DNA from: a virus
Strand: one strand, 5' to 3'
IMG/VR virus record: IMGVR_UViG_3300020175_000016
Coordinates: 1 to 40,018 of that record
Length of the DNA: 40,018 nucleotides
The notes beneath the pieces were generated by a model. It was not told the DNA's origin and made no database searches. It was given only the letters and a program-made list of their open reading frames with translations. Each line of letters opens with the position of its first letter. Position 1 is the stretch's first letter. Below are positions 6,564 through 15,528 of this stretch, piece after piece. The position numbers and the translations under genes were made by a program.

Positions 6564-7168
6564 TGAAAAGTATATTTGATTTTATCGTTGAGCCTTATGG
6601 CCAGCGATATAATAATGAAGTTAAAGTAGGTGACAAAAGCCTTATAATTAACACTCAATCAGAAAGTTTTAAATCAGTAAATAATATAGCTAAAGTTATA
6701 GCGGTACCAAAAGCATTTAAAACACCTATTAAAAAAGGTGATTTAATTATGATACATCATAATGTGTTTAGAAGATTTTATGATATACGAGGTGAAGAAA
6801 AAAATAGTAGATCGTATTTTAAAAATGGTTTATATTTTGTTCAATTAAATCAAGTATATTTATACAAATCTAAAGACAGGTGGAAAGCTTTTGGTGATAG
6901 ATGCTTTATAAGTCCAATTCATAACAATGATGATATAGACGCTAATTTAGAAGAACGCCTTGTTGGTATATTAAAATATGGTAATAGTTCATTAGAAGCG
7001 TTAAAAATCAACGAGGGAGACCTTGTAGGTTATTCACCGTTTGGTGAGTTTGATTTTGTAGTTGATGGCAAGCGTCTTTATTGTATGAAATCAAATGATA
7101 TTGTAATTAAGTATGAACGTCAAGGAAACGAAACAGAATATAATCCTAGCTGGGCACAAAGCAGTTGA
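6563..7168 (+). CDS. Tandem GroES-like protein (putative second co-chaperonin)
   Basis: This 201-residue protein reads as two GroES-type beta-barrels in a row. Repeat 1 (about 1-102) has IFDFIVEPYGQRY, an AKVIAVPKAF strand, PIKKGDLIMIHHNVF and LNQVYLYK. Repeat 2 (about 106-185) has DRCFISPI, LVGILKYG, KINEGDLVGYSP, then VDGKRLYCMKSNDIVIKY. The signatures 'x-GD-x-hhhh' followed by 'DG-x-x-LY-x-M-x-S-x-DI-x-hK' match GroES, where the end is 'EEVLIMSESDILAIVE'. Between strands of repeat 1 a charged loop (about 75-90) could replace the mobile loop. No obvious GGLLL-type docking tripeptide is present. It follows conserved small genes by TAATG and lies just before the packaging genes. The GroES fold is a motif-based inference. 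Confidence 0.65.
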   Translation: MKSIFDFIVEPYGQRYNNEVKVGDKSLIINTQSESFKSVNNIAKVIAVPKAFKTPIKKGDLIMIHHNVFRRFYDIRGEEKNSRSYFKNGLYFVQLNQVYLYKSKDRWKAFGDRCFISPIHNNDDIDANLEERLVGILKYGNSSLEALKINEGDLVGYSPFGEFDFVVDGKRLYCMKSNDIVIKYERQGNETEYNPSWAQSS

Positions 7169-7388
7169 GGAACTTATTAAGGTAGCAAAAGAAGCTATAG
7201 TTGATTCTGATGATGATATATCAGCTGATAGATTAAAAAACGCTGCTGCAACTAAAAAGTTAGCTATATTTGATGCTTTTGAAATACTAAATCGTATTAA
7301 AGAAGAAGAGGATATGTTAAATGATAAACCAAAAGAAGAAAAGAAAACTGAAGCTTTTGGAGGTTTTGCAGAAAGAAGATCTAAGTAA
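7113..7388 (+). CDS. Putative small terminase subunit
   Basis: This 91-residue, helix-rich protein has two runs: ILAGHKAVEELIKVAKEAI (about 11-29) and RLKNAAATKKLAIFDAFEIL (about 40-59), with a Lys/Glu-rich tail. It lies immediately before the large terminase (TAATG overlap), the classic place for TerS. I see no clear helix-turn-helix, so the assignment rests mainly on position and size. The start overlaps the GroES-like gene by 56 bases. No later Met exists before about residue 68, so this long overlap seems real. The alternative is a conserved small phage protein of another role. Confidence 0.5.
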   Translation: MNVKETKQNIILAGHKAVEELIKVAKEAIVDSDDDISADRLKNAAATKKLAIFDAFEILNRIKEEEDMLNDKPKEEKKTEAFGGFAERRSK

Positions 7389-9592
7389 TGTATAAGCAAA
7401 CGTTATATAAAGTAATTGATCACATAAAACCTCATGTAATAAAAAGATTAAATAAATCTAAAAAGTGGGATTATGGTTATAACAAAGAACATGATGTTAT
7501 TGTTATATCTAAAACAGGTCAGATAGGTGAGATATACGAAATACAAAACTTAAAAATAGCATTACCAAAAGAGAAAGATGTTAACAAGGATTATGACAAA
7601 TGGCAAGTACATGAATATCCTAAAACATTAAAAAAAATTAAAACAATATTTGACTGGAAACAATATCCAGATGATTTTAAAGAAAAATGGTATGGGTATA
7701 TTGATAGAGAATTTGCTAGGCGCCACGAAGGTTACTGGTTCATTAATCAGGGTAAAGCTACTTATATTACTGGTACTCATTACATGTACCTGCAGTGGTC
7801 CAAGATTGATGTTGGGCAAGCAGATTTTAGGGAAGCAAACAGATTATTCTTTATATTCTGGGAAGCTTGTAAAGCAGATAAACGTTGCTACGGAATGTGC
7901 TACCTCAAAAACAGACGGTCTGGTTTTTCATTCATGGCATCAGGCGAAACTGTCAACCTTGCCACTATCTCTAGTGATGCTAGATACGGTGTATTATCAA
8001 AGTCTGGGGCTGATGCAAAGAAAATGTTTACCGATAAAATCGTACCAATTTCCGTCAACTATCCGTTTTTCTTCAAACCGATTCAAGACGGTATGGATCG
8101 ACCGAAAACAGAACTTGCATACAGAGTTCCTGCTAGTAGATTTACAAGACGTAAACTAGATAGCAATGAACAGTTAGAAGAATTAGAAGGATTAGATACA
8201 ACTATTGACTGGAAGAATACAGGAGACAACAGTTATGATGGTGAAAAATTAAAATTACTTGTACACGATGAATCTGGTAAGTGGGAAAAACCTGATAATA
8301 TATTAAACAACTGGAGGGTTACAAAAACTTGTTTACGATTAGGTTCTAGAATTATAGGTAAGTGTATGATGGGTTCAACGTCGAATGCTTTAGATAAAGG
8401 AGGTAGAAATTATAAAAAATTGTATGATGACTCAGACGTTACCAGAAGAAACCGCAACGGGCAGACTAGCTCGGGATTATATAGCTTGTTCATTCCTATG
8501 GAGTGGAATTACGAAGGATACATTGATTCTTATGGATTACCTGTCTTTGAGACACCGGAAGAACCTAAAAAAGGGCCAGATGGTTTCCCCATTGAAATCG
8601 GTGTTATCGAACACTGGGAAAACGAAGTAGATGGCCTTAAGAATGATCCTGATGCACTTAATGAATTATATAGACAGTTTCCACGTACAGAGAAACATGC
8701 TTTCAGAGATGAAACAAAACAATCACTGTTTAATCTTACAAAAATCTATGAACAAATAGATTATAATGAAGATTTAAAACACTCAAATGTTGTTACACAG
8801 GGTAATTTTATGTGGGAAGGTGGGATTAAAGATACAAGCGTTCAATTTGTTCCTAGTAAACAAGGTAGGTTTATAGTGTCTTGGGTTCCAGATGTTCAAC
8901 AACAAAATAGATTTATTATTAAAAATGGTATGAAGTATCCTGCTAATGAGCATATGGGTGCTTTTGGTTGTGATAGTTATGATATATCAGGAACTGTAGA
9001 TGGTAGAGGATCTAAAGGTGCGTTGCACGGTTTAACTAAGTTTACTATGGATACTTGTCCACCTAACTTATTTTTTTTAGAATATATAGCTAGACCACAA
9101 ACTGCTGAAACATTTTTTGAAGATGTGCTTATGGCTTTACATTTTTATGGTATGCCCATATTAGCAGAGAATAATAAACCTAGATTATTATATCATTTAA
9201 AAAGAAGAGGTTATAGAGGTTACTCTATGAACAGACCAGACAAAACAGCATATAAATTATCTGTAACGGAAAAAGAAATAGGTGGTATACCTAATTCAAG
9301 TGAAGATGTTAAGCAAGCTCATGCCGCAGCTATTGAATCTTATATTGAAATGTTTATAGGATATAATAATGAGCAGTATGGAACAATGTATTTTCAAAGA
9401 ACATTAGAAGATTGGGCTGCATTTGATATAAATAAAAGAACAAAACATGATGCATCTATAAGCTCTGGTTTAGCTATCATGGCTTGCAATAAAAATAAAT
9501 ATAGACCTATACCGGAACATATAAAAGAAAAAGTAAGTTTAAGTTTTTCTAAGTATGACAACAAAGGTTCAAAATCAAAAATAATTAATTAG
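7388..9592 (+). CDS. Terminase large subunit (DNA packaging ATPase/nuclease)
   Basis: This 734-residue packaging motor protein has the expected two-domain order. The ATPase begins near HYMYLQWSKID (131-141). A diverged Walker A lies at about 173-187 (LKNRRSGFSFMASGE), and Walker B is LKLLVHDESGKW with Asp294 and Glu295. A coupling region follows (GKCMMGSTSN, about 324-332). The nuclease domain starts at GCDSYDISG (Asp529), with FLEYIARP (Glu) and a late KHDASISSG (Asp) supplying the other RNase H-type acids. The Walker A has Arg-Arg-Ser-Gly-Phe-Ser rather than GxGKS/T, as in some phages of Bacteroidota. It cuts and pumps DNA into the prohead through the portal encoded next. Length is on the long side for TerL. 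Confidence 0.88.
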   Translation: MYKQTLYKVIDHIKPHVIKRLNKSKKWDYGYNKEHDVIVISKTGQIGEIYEIQNLKIALPKEKDVNKDYDKWQVHEYPKTLKKIKTIFDWKQYPDDFKEKWYGYIDREFARRHEGYWFINQGKATYITGTHYMYLQWSKIDVGQADFREANRLFFIFWEACKADKRCYGMCYLKNRRSGFSFMASGETVNLATISSDARYGVLSKSGADAKKMFTDKIVPISVNYPFFFKPIQDGMDRPKTELAYRVPASRFTRRKLDSNEQLEELEGLDTTIDWKNTGDNSYDGEKLKLLVHDESGKWEKPDNILNNWRVTKTCLRLGSRIIGKCMMGSTSNALDKGGRNYKKLYDDSDVTRRNRNGQTSSGLYSLFIPMEWNYEGYIDSYGLPVFETPEEPKKGPDGFPIEIGVIEHWENEVDGLKNDPDALNELYRQFPRTEKHAFRDETKQSLFNLTKIYEQIDYNEDLKHSNVVTQGNFMWEGGIKDTSVQFVPSKQGRFIVSWVPDVQQQNRFIIKNGMKYPANEHMGAFGCDSYDISGTVDGRGSKGALHGLTKFTMDTCPPNLFFLEYIARPQTAETFFEDVLMALHFYGMPILAENNKPRLLYHLKRRGYRGYSMNRPDKTAYKLSVTEKEIGGIPNSSEDVKQAHAAAIESYIEMFIGYNNEQYGTMYFQRTLEDWAAFDINKRTKHDASISSGLAIMACNKNKYRPIPEHIKEKVSLSFSKYDNKGSKSKIIN

Positions 9593-11965
9593 ATGATTAA
9601 TACGAGTACTAATAGTTCCTTTCCTAGTCAGGTGGTACCTGTCGCGGAAAAGCTTAGTTTAGAGTATGGTCTGCAAGTAGGGCAAGCCATTGAATATGAA
9701 TGGTTTAGAGGTGGTAGAGTTAATGGAACAAGATGGCAGAAAGGGTTTCAAAACTTTAACAGGTTAAGATTATACGCTAGAGGTGAGCAACCTGTGCAAA
9801 AATATAAAGATGAATTATCAATTAATGGTGATTTATCTTATTTAAACTTAGACTGGAAGCCAGTGCCAATAATTCCAAAGTTTGTTGATATTGTAGTAAA
9901 CGGTATATCTTCTAAAAAATACGATATAAAAGCATATGCTCAAGATCCTTTTTCTTTAAAACAAAGAACAAATTATGCTTCGTCTATATTAAGAGACATG
10001 TTATCTAAGCCTTTACTTAATAGTATACAAGAAAACTTAGGGGTAGATGTTTATAATGTAGTTGATCCAGCTAATTTACCACAATCAAAGGAAGAGTTAG
10101 AAGTGCATATGCAATTAAACTATAAACAATCTATAGAAATTGCTGAAGAAGAAGTTATTAATAATGTATTAGATTTTAATAAATACGAATTAATTAACAA
10201 AAGAGTTATAGAAGATATAGTAACAGTTGGTATTGGAGCTGTTAAAACTAGTTTTAATAAAGCTGAAGGTGTTAAAATAGACTATGTTAATCCTTCTAAT
10301 TTAGTTTATTCATATACTAACGATCCTAATTTTCAAGACCTATATTATGTAGGTGAAATAAAATCTATAACACTACCTGAGTTAAAAAAAGAATTTCCTA
10401 ATTTAACTAACGAAGAGCTTAAAACAATACAAAAGTATCCTGGTAGAGAAGGTTATATGCGTAACCGTAATAACGATGATGATTTAGTACAGGTTATATA
10501 TTTTGAATACAAATCTTATATAGATCAAGTTTTTAAAGTTAAAAACACTGATAATGGTTTAGAAAAAGTATTAGAAAAACCTGATACATTTAATCCGCCA
10601 GAAAGTGATAATTTTGAAAGAGTATCTAGAACAATAGAAGTATTGTTTACAGGTGCTAAAGTTATGGGTGTAGAACAAATGCTTAAATGGGAAATGTCAG
10701 AAAACATGACAAGACCTAAGAGTGATTTAACTAAGGTTAATATGAACTACAATATTGTAGCGCCTCATATGTATCAAGGTCGTATAGATTCACTTGTAGG
10801 ACGTATAACTGGTTTTGCTGATATGATACAACTTACATCACTTAAATTACAACAGGTGATTGCTAGAATGGTTCCAGATGGTGTCTTTGTAGATGTTGAT
10901 GGTTTATCTGAAGTTGATTTAGGTAATGGAACTAATTATAATCCTCAGGAAGCATTAAACATGTATTTCCAAACTGGTAGTATAGTTGGTAGAAGTTTAA
11001 CACAAGATGGTGATCCTAATAGAGGTAAAGTACCTATACAAGAATTACAAACATCTAGTGCTAATGGAAAAATACAATCGTTGATCAACACTTATCAGTA
11101 TTATTTACAAATGATAAGAGACGTAACAGGATTGAACGAAGCAAGAGATGGCAGTTTACCAGACAAAGACGCGTTGGTCGGCTTGCAAAAAATGGCTGCC
11201 AATGCTTCTAACATAGCAACTAAACATATTTTAAATAGTAGTTTATATTTAACGCTTAGAACTTGTGAAAACATATCGCTTAGAATAGCTGATATGTTAG
11301 ATTTTGATTTAACTAATAATGCACTTAAAGCTAGTATAGGTAAATTTAATGTTGCAACACTACATGAAATAGATGATTTACATTTATATGATTTTGGTAT
11401 ATACATGGATTTAGAACCTGAAGAAGAAGAAAAAGCTATGTTAGAACAAAATATACAAATGGCTTTACAGCAAAATCAAATATACCTTGAAGATGCTATT
11501 GACATTAGAGAAATAAGAAACTTAACTTTAGCTAATCAAGTTTTAAAATACAAGAGAGGGGAAAAGCAAGAAGCTGATCAACAAGCTCAAATGGCTAATA
11601 TTGCTGCTCAAGCAGATTCTAATTCAGAAGCTTCAGAAAAAGCTTCAATGCAAGAAGTGCAAAAAGGAGAGGCATTAGCACAGACTGAAATACAAATTGA
11701 GCAAGCTAAGTCTCAAATGGAAATACAGAGAATGCAACAAGAGCTACAAAACAAACAACAGTTAATGGCTAAAGAGTTTGAGTACAACATGAAACTTAAA
11801 CAAATGGAAGTTGATGCGTCAACAAAAAAAGAAGCTCAAATAGAAGATCGTAAAGATAAACGAACTAAAATACAAGCTTCTCAACAATCACAAATGATTA
11901 CACAACGTCAAACAGACGGGTTACCTACTGATTTTGAAAACAACATGGAAGAGTTAAGTATGTAA
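9593..11965 (+). CDS. Portal protein
   Basis: This 790-residue protein directly follows the terminase with no gap. The N-terminal half contains WKPVPIIPKFVDIVVNG (about 83-99), the 'find-and-fix' helix pattern of portals. The central region is mixed alpha/beta, with VIARMVPDGVFVDVDG and a long helix around MIRDVTGLNEARDGS typical of the portal crown. From about 640 it is a long Gln/Glu/Lys-rich coiled coil (QQAQMANIAAQADSNSEA, then repeated MQ/EIQ units) that could form the inner barrel. It is larger than T7 gp8 (536) and close to P22 gp1 (725) in size. It forms the dodecameric DNA channel. Order terminase-portal-scaffold-capsid supports the call. Confidence 0.85.
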   Translation: MINTSTNSSFPSQVVPVAEKLSLEYGLQVGQAIEYEWFRGGRVNGTRWQKGFQNFNRLRLYARGEQPVQKYKDELSINGDLSYLNLDWKPVPIIPKFVDIVVNGISSKKYDIKAYAQDPFSLKQRTNYASSILRDMLSKPLLNSIQENLGVDVYNVVDPANLPQSKEELEVHMQLNYKQSIEIAEEEVINNVLDFNKYELINKRVIEDIVTVGIGAVKTSFNKAEGVKIDYVNPSNLVYSYTNDPNFQDLYYVGEIKSITLPELKKEFPNLTNEELKTIQKYPGREGYMRNRNNDDDLVQVIYFEYKSYIDQVFKVKNTDNGLEKVLEKPDTFNPPESDNFERVSRTIEVLFTGAKVMGVEQMLKWEMSENMTRPKSDLTKVNMNYNIVAPHMYQGRIDSLVGRITGFADMIQLTSLKLQQVIARMVPDGVFVDVDGLSEVDLGNGTNYNPQEALNMYFQTGSIVGRSLTQDGDPNRGKVPIQELQTSSANGKIQSLINTYQYYLQMIRDVTGLNEARDGSLPDKDALVGLQKMAANASNIATKHILNSSLYLTLRTCENISLRIADMLDFDLTNNALKASIGKFNVATLHEIDDLHLYDFGIYMDLEPEEEEKAMLEQNIQMALQQNQIYLEDAIDIREIRNLTLANQVLKYKRGEKQEADQQAQMANIAAQADSNSEASEKASMQEVQKGEALAQTEIQIEQAKSQMEIQRMQQELQNKQQLMAKEFEYNMKLKQMEVDASTKKEAQIEDRKDKRTKIQASQQSQMITQRQTDGLPTDFENNMEELSM

Positions 11966-11993
11966 TTTTTATTAATTTTTATATTATTTTATT

Positions 11994-13175
11994 ATGTCAG
12001 AAACAAAGGAAAAAGCTGGAAAGCTTAAGGTAAAAGCTAAAATTCTTAAGCCTAAAAATTTATCAAATAATGATGAACCTATAAAAGTAGATTTATCAAA
12101 ACCTAAAACAGAAGAACAAGATGCCATTCAAGTCAGAGAAACAAAGGAAATACCTGTGGTTGAAACATCCGGAGATAGCGAGAAAGTGGACGAACAAGTA
12201 CAAGAGTCCAGCCCGATTGCTGAAGTTCAAGAAGAAAAACCTGTAATTGAAGAAGTTAAAGAAGAAGAAGAAGAGGTAATTTCTATAGGTGAAGAAATGG
12301 AACCACAAGCTGAGATTACAGCAGAGGAACCGCAAACTGTTAAACAAGATATTAATCTACCTGAAAACATCGAAAAAGTCGTAGACTTTATGAAAGAAAC
12401 AGGTGGAACATTAGAAGATTACGTTAGATTAAACGCTGATTATACTAATGTAGATAATGATACTTTATTAAAAGAGTATTATAAAAACACAAAATCACAT
12501 CTAGATTCAGAAGAGATTAGTTTTCTATTAGAAGATAATTTTTCATTTGATGAAGAAGTAGATGACGCAAGAGATATTCGGAAGAAGAAACTTGCATATA
12601 AAGAAGAGGTTGCAAAAGCACAGAAGCATTTAAATGGTTTAAAGAGTCAATATTACGACGAAATCAAGTTGAGACCCGGAGTAACTCAAGAACAAAAAAA
12701 AGCTATGGATTTTTTCAATCGCTACAACGAAGAGCAAAATGTAGCAGAGCAACAACATGAAGTGTTTAAAAACACCACTAAAGATTATTTTACCAAAGAA
12801 TTCAAAGGTTTTGATTTTAGCGTAGGAGACAAAAAATTTAGATACGGTGTTAAAAACCCTAGTGAAGTTGCAGATAATCAATCAAACATCAGTAATATAG
12901 TTAAGAAGTTCTTAAACGATAAAGGTGATGTAACCGATGTAAAAGGTTATCACAAAGCTATGTATGCCGCACAACATGCAGATACTATTGCACAACATTT
13001 TTATGAGCAAGGCAAAGCTGATGCAATTAGAAATGTCGCTGCAAAATCAAACAACATTAGTAACGAAGCTAGAGCAAGTGCTCCAAGCGATGTATTTGTT
13101 GGTGGGTTTAAAGTTAAAAGTATAAGTGGTCTTGACTCTTCAAAATTAAAAATCAAAGCAAGAAAATTTAACTAA
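11994..13175 (+). CDS. Putative scaffolding protein
   Basis: This 393-residue protein lies between portal and major capsid genes, the standard scaffold position. The first 120 residues are basic then very acidic, with runs of Glu (VKEEEEEVISIGEEME). The middle is helical with coiled-coil character (about 200-270). The C-terminus is basic and ends KLKIKARKFN. It carries a near-copy of a basic tag at both ends: KLKVKAKI near residue 10 and KLKIKARK at the end. In known scaffolds a basic C-terminal tail contacts the capsid protein. No protease domain is seen. An A/T leader ending TTATT precedes the ATG. Confidence 0.7.
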   Translation: MSETKEKAGKLKVKAKILKPKNLSNNDEPIKVDLSKPKTEEQDAIQVRETKEIPVVETSGDSEKVDEQVQESSPIAEVQEEKPVIEEVKEEEEEVISIGEEMEPQAEITAEEPQTVKQDINLPENIEKVVDFMKETGGTLEDYVRLNADYTNVDNDTLLKEYYKNTKSHLDSEEISFLLEDNFSFDEEVDDARDIRKKKLAYKEEVAKAQKHLNGLKSQYYDEIKLRPGVTQEQKKAMDFFNRYNEEQNVAEQQHEVFKNTTKDYFTKEFKGFDFSVGDKKFRYGVKNPSEVADNQSNISNIVKKFLNDKGDVTDVKGYHKAMYAAQHADTIAQHFYEQGKADAIRNVAAKSNNISNEARASAPSDVFVGGFKVKSISGLDSSKLKIKARKFN

Positions 13176-13193
13176 AACTAAAAATTATTTATT

Positions 13194-14672
13194 ATGGGAC
13201 AAATTGCTCCAGTGTTTGGAAGTATCGTACCTTCTCAAACGCAACTACCGCTAGCTAACAATTACCTAGCGTTTAATACTGCTGCTGCAGGTGCAAATGA
13301 TTTCGCACAACAGTATCTACCAGAGGTTTATGAAGCTGAAGTAGAAAGATATGGAAACAGAACTTTAGGTGGTTTCTTAAAAATGGTTGGCGCTGAAATG
13401 CCAATGACGTCTGATCAAGTTATCTGGTCAGAACAAAATAGATTACACATCTCTTATACAGGATGTACATTAACAGGACCTGGTGCTGGAACTTTCGTTT
13501 TCAGTGTACCTACTAATGCTGCTGTTGGTGCAACTTCTATTAAAAATGCAATTGCTCCTAACGATACTATCGTTGTAATGAACCCAACTACTGGCGTTAC
13601 ATTAAAAGGTATTGTAGGTGCTGTAGCTGCAAATGGTGCTTTAACAAACGTTACTGCTTATCCATTTACAACTGCTAACTGGGATACTTTAGGTATTGCT
13701 GCTGCTGCAGGTGCTGCTGGATTAAAGATATTCGTTTACGGTTCTTTATTTGCTAAAGGAACTGGAAGTGGAAACTTTTCAGTACAGCCACAATTTACTC
13801 AATACTCTAATCAACCAATCATAATCAAAGATAGATTTGAAATTAATGGTTCTGATATGGCACAGATTGGATGGGTAGAAGTTGCTACAGAAGACGGAAC
13901 ATCAGGATACTTATGGTATTTAAAGTCTGAGTCTGAAACAAGATTACGTTTTGACGATTACTTAGAAATGGCAATGGTTGAAGGAGAATTAGCTGCTGCT
14001 GCTAGTGGTTTCACTGCTCAAGCTGCTAACGTACCTGGATTCTCAGCTACTATTAATGCTCATGGTACTGAAGGTCTTTTCCAAGCTATTACTAATAGAG
14101 GTAATATCATGAGTGGATTCCAAGGTGCTACAGGTATTTCTGATTTCGATCAAATACTTAAAAACCTTGACACACAAGGTGCTATTGAAGAAAACATGTT
14201 ATTCTTAAATAGAGATACAGACTTAGAGTTTGATGACATGCTAAGCCAAATTTCTGCAGGACAATCTGGAGGAACTGCTTACGGTTTATTTGAAAATTCT
14301 GAGGATATGGCTTTAAATTTAGGTTTCTCTGGTTTCAGAAGAGGTTCTTATGACTTCTACAAAACAAGCTGGAAATACTTAAATGACGCTTCAACAAGAG
14401 GTGCGGTAGCTGTAAACAATATCGATGGTGTATTAATTCCTGCGGGAACTTCTACAGTTTATGACCAAATTTTAGGTACAAACATTAGAAGACCATTCTT
14501 ACACGTAAGATATAGAGCTTCTCAAGGAGATGACAGAAGATACAAAAACTGGATCACTGGTACTGCTGGTGGTGCTTACACTTCTGAAATTGACTCGATG
14601 ATCGTAAACTGGTTATCAGAGAGATGTTTAGTTACTCAAGCTGCTAATAACTTCGTGTTATTCCAAAGCTAG
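13194..14672 (+). CDS. Major capsid protein
   Basis: This 492-residue protein follows the scaffold and is the best candidate for the shell subunit. The N-terminal 50 residues are flexible, then AEVERYGNRTLGGFLKMVGAE starts a long helix like the spine helix of HK97-fold proteins. A beta-rich Ala/Gly/Thr insertion (about 88-195) may be a surface domain. Later helices (SETRLRFDDYLEMAMVEGELAA) and the last strand region (LHVRYRASQGDDRRYK) match capsid P- and A-domain layout. Codon choice here uses more C-ending codons than its neighbours, and the gene has its own strong terminator, both signs of very high expression. The family is inferred from order, size and fold pattern. Confidence 0.8.
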   Translation: MGQIAPVFGSIVPSQTQLPLANNYLAFNTAAAGANDFAQQYLPEVYEAEVERYGNRTLGGFLKMVGAEMPMTSDQVIWSEQNRLHISYTGCTLTGPGAGTFVFSVPTNAAVGATSIKNAIAPNDTIVVMNPTTGVTLKGIVGAVAANGALTNVTAYPFTTANWDTLGIAAAAGAAGLKIFVYGSLFAKGTGSGNFSVQPQFTQYSNQPIIIKDRFEINGSDMAQIGWVEVATEDGTSGYLWYLKSESETRLRFDDYLEMAMVEGELAAAASGFTAQAANVPGFSATINAHGTEGLFQAITNRGNIMSGFQGATGISDFDQILKNLDTQGAIEENMLFLNRDTDLEFDDMLSQISAGQSGGTAYGLFENSEDMALNLGFSGFRRGSYDFYKTSWKYLNDASTRGAVAVNNIDGVLIPAGTSTVYDQILGTNIRRPFLHVRYRASQGDDRRYKNWITGTAGGAYTSEIDSMIVNWLSERCLVTQAANNFVLFQS

Positions 14673-14687
14673 AATTACTTTAAAGTT

Positions 14688-14726
14688 TATCTCCGTCTTC
14701 GGGCGGAGATACTCTTTATTTTTTTT
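14688..14726 (+). terminator. Strong intrinsic terminator after the capsid gene
   Basis: Bases 14688-14697 pair with 14702-14711 (ten pairs, one G-T) around a TTCG loop closed by C-G, the extra-stable cUUCGg tetraloop. A tract of eight T follows at 14719-14726 after a short spacer. It would end or attenuate transcription after the major capsid gene, and may also shield the capsid mRNA 3' end. Confidence 0.9.
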
Positions 14727-14748
14727 ATTAATTATATTATATTATATC

Positions 14749-15513
14749 ATGTCAAAGACAAAACAAATTTCAACCCCTGAATGGGAGATCAAGGATAGAA
14801 CTTATTTTTTAACAAATCAAGTATCACCTTTAACATATACATTAGGAACAAGACATTCAAGACGTTATCCATTATTACATTTTGATGAAAAAAGTGGAGA
14901 ACAAAGAGAATTAAGATATGCAACTAATATGAACTCACCGTTTGTTGATGAGCAAAAAGGAGAGGTTACATTAGGTCATGTTATTTTTGAAGAAGGAATG
15001 TTATTTGTACCTAAACAAAAACAAAACTTACAAAAATTATTATCATTATACCATCCAAGAAAAGGTCACGTTTATGCAGAGTTTAAACCTGAAGTAATAG
15101 CAACAGATGAAATAGATGAAATAAACTTTGAAATAGATGCTTTACTTGCTGCTAAGCAAATGGAGATTGATGAAGCTGAGTCTGTTTTAAGAGTTGAAAA
15201 AGGATCTGCCGTTAGTACAATGAGCTCTAAAGAAATAAAAAGAGATTTACTTTTAATGGCAAAGAAAAATCCTGCTGGATTCTTAGCTATTGCTAATGAT
15301 GAAAATGTTGGATTAAGAAACGTAGGTATTAAAGCTGTAGAGCAAGGTATCGTTAAGTTATCTCAAGACCAAAGAACGTTCCATTGGGGATCTAATGATA
15401 GAAAATTAATGACTATACCTTTTGATGAACAACCATACTCAGCATTAGCTGCTTGGTTTAAAACTGATGAAGGCGTAGAAGTTTTTAAAACAATCAATAA
15501 AAAGTTACAATAA
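14749..15513 (+). CDS. Conserved phage structural-module protein, unknown role
   Basis: This 254-residue protein lies directly after the capsid terminator. The N-terminal part is beta-rich and polar (WEIKDRTYFLTN, LTYTLGTRHSRRYPLLHFD). A middle segment (GHVYAEFKPEVIATDEI) leads to an acidic helix, then a helical region (SSKEIKRDLLLMAKKNPAGFLAI) with an HeH/SAP-like feel. The tail holds RTFHWGSNDRKLMTIPFDEQPYSAL. It has no membrane or signal sequence. Position suggests a head protein such as a decoration or completion factor. I recall similar proteins after capsid genes in Bacteroidota phages but cannot name a function. Confidence 0.6.
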   Translation: MSKTKQISTPEWEIKDRTYFLTNQVSPLTYTLGTRHSRRYPLLHFDEKSGEQRELRYATNMNSPFVDEQKGEVTLGHVIFEEGMLFVPKQKQNLQKLLSLYHPRKGHVYAEFKPEVIATDEIDEINFEIDALLAAKQMEIDEAESVLRVEKGSAVSTMSSKEIKRDLLLMAKKNPAGFLAIANDENVGLRNVGIKAVEQGIVKLSQDQRTFHWGSNDRKLMTIPFDEQPYSALAAWFKTDEGVEVFKTINKKLQ

Positions 15514-15528
15514 TATGTAACTATAATT

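Noticed and set aside
7650-8159. 169-codon plus-strand frame inside the terminase
   Set aside because: It is in an alternate frame of terL, made open by its higher-GC core; no leader or motif.
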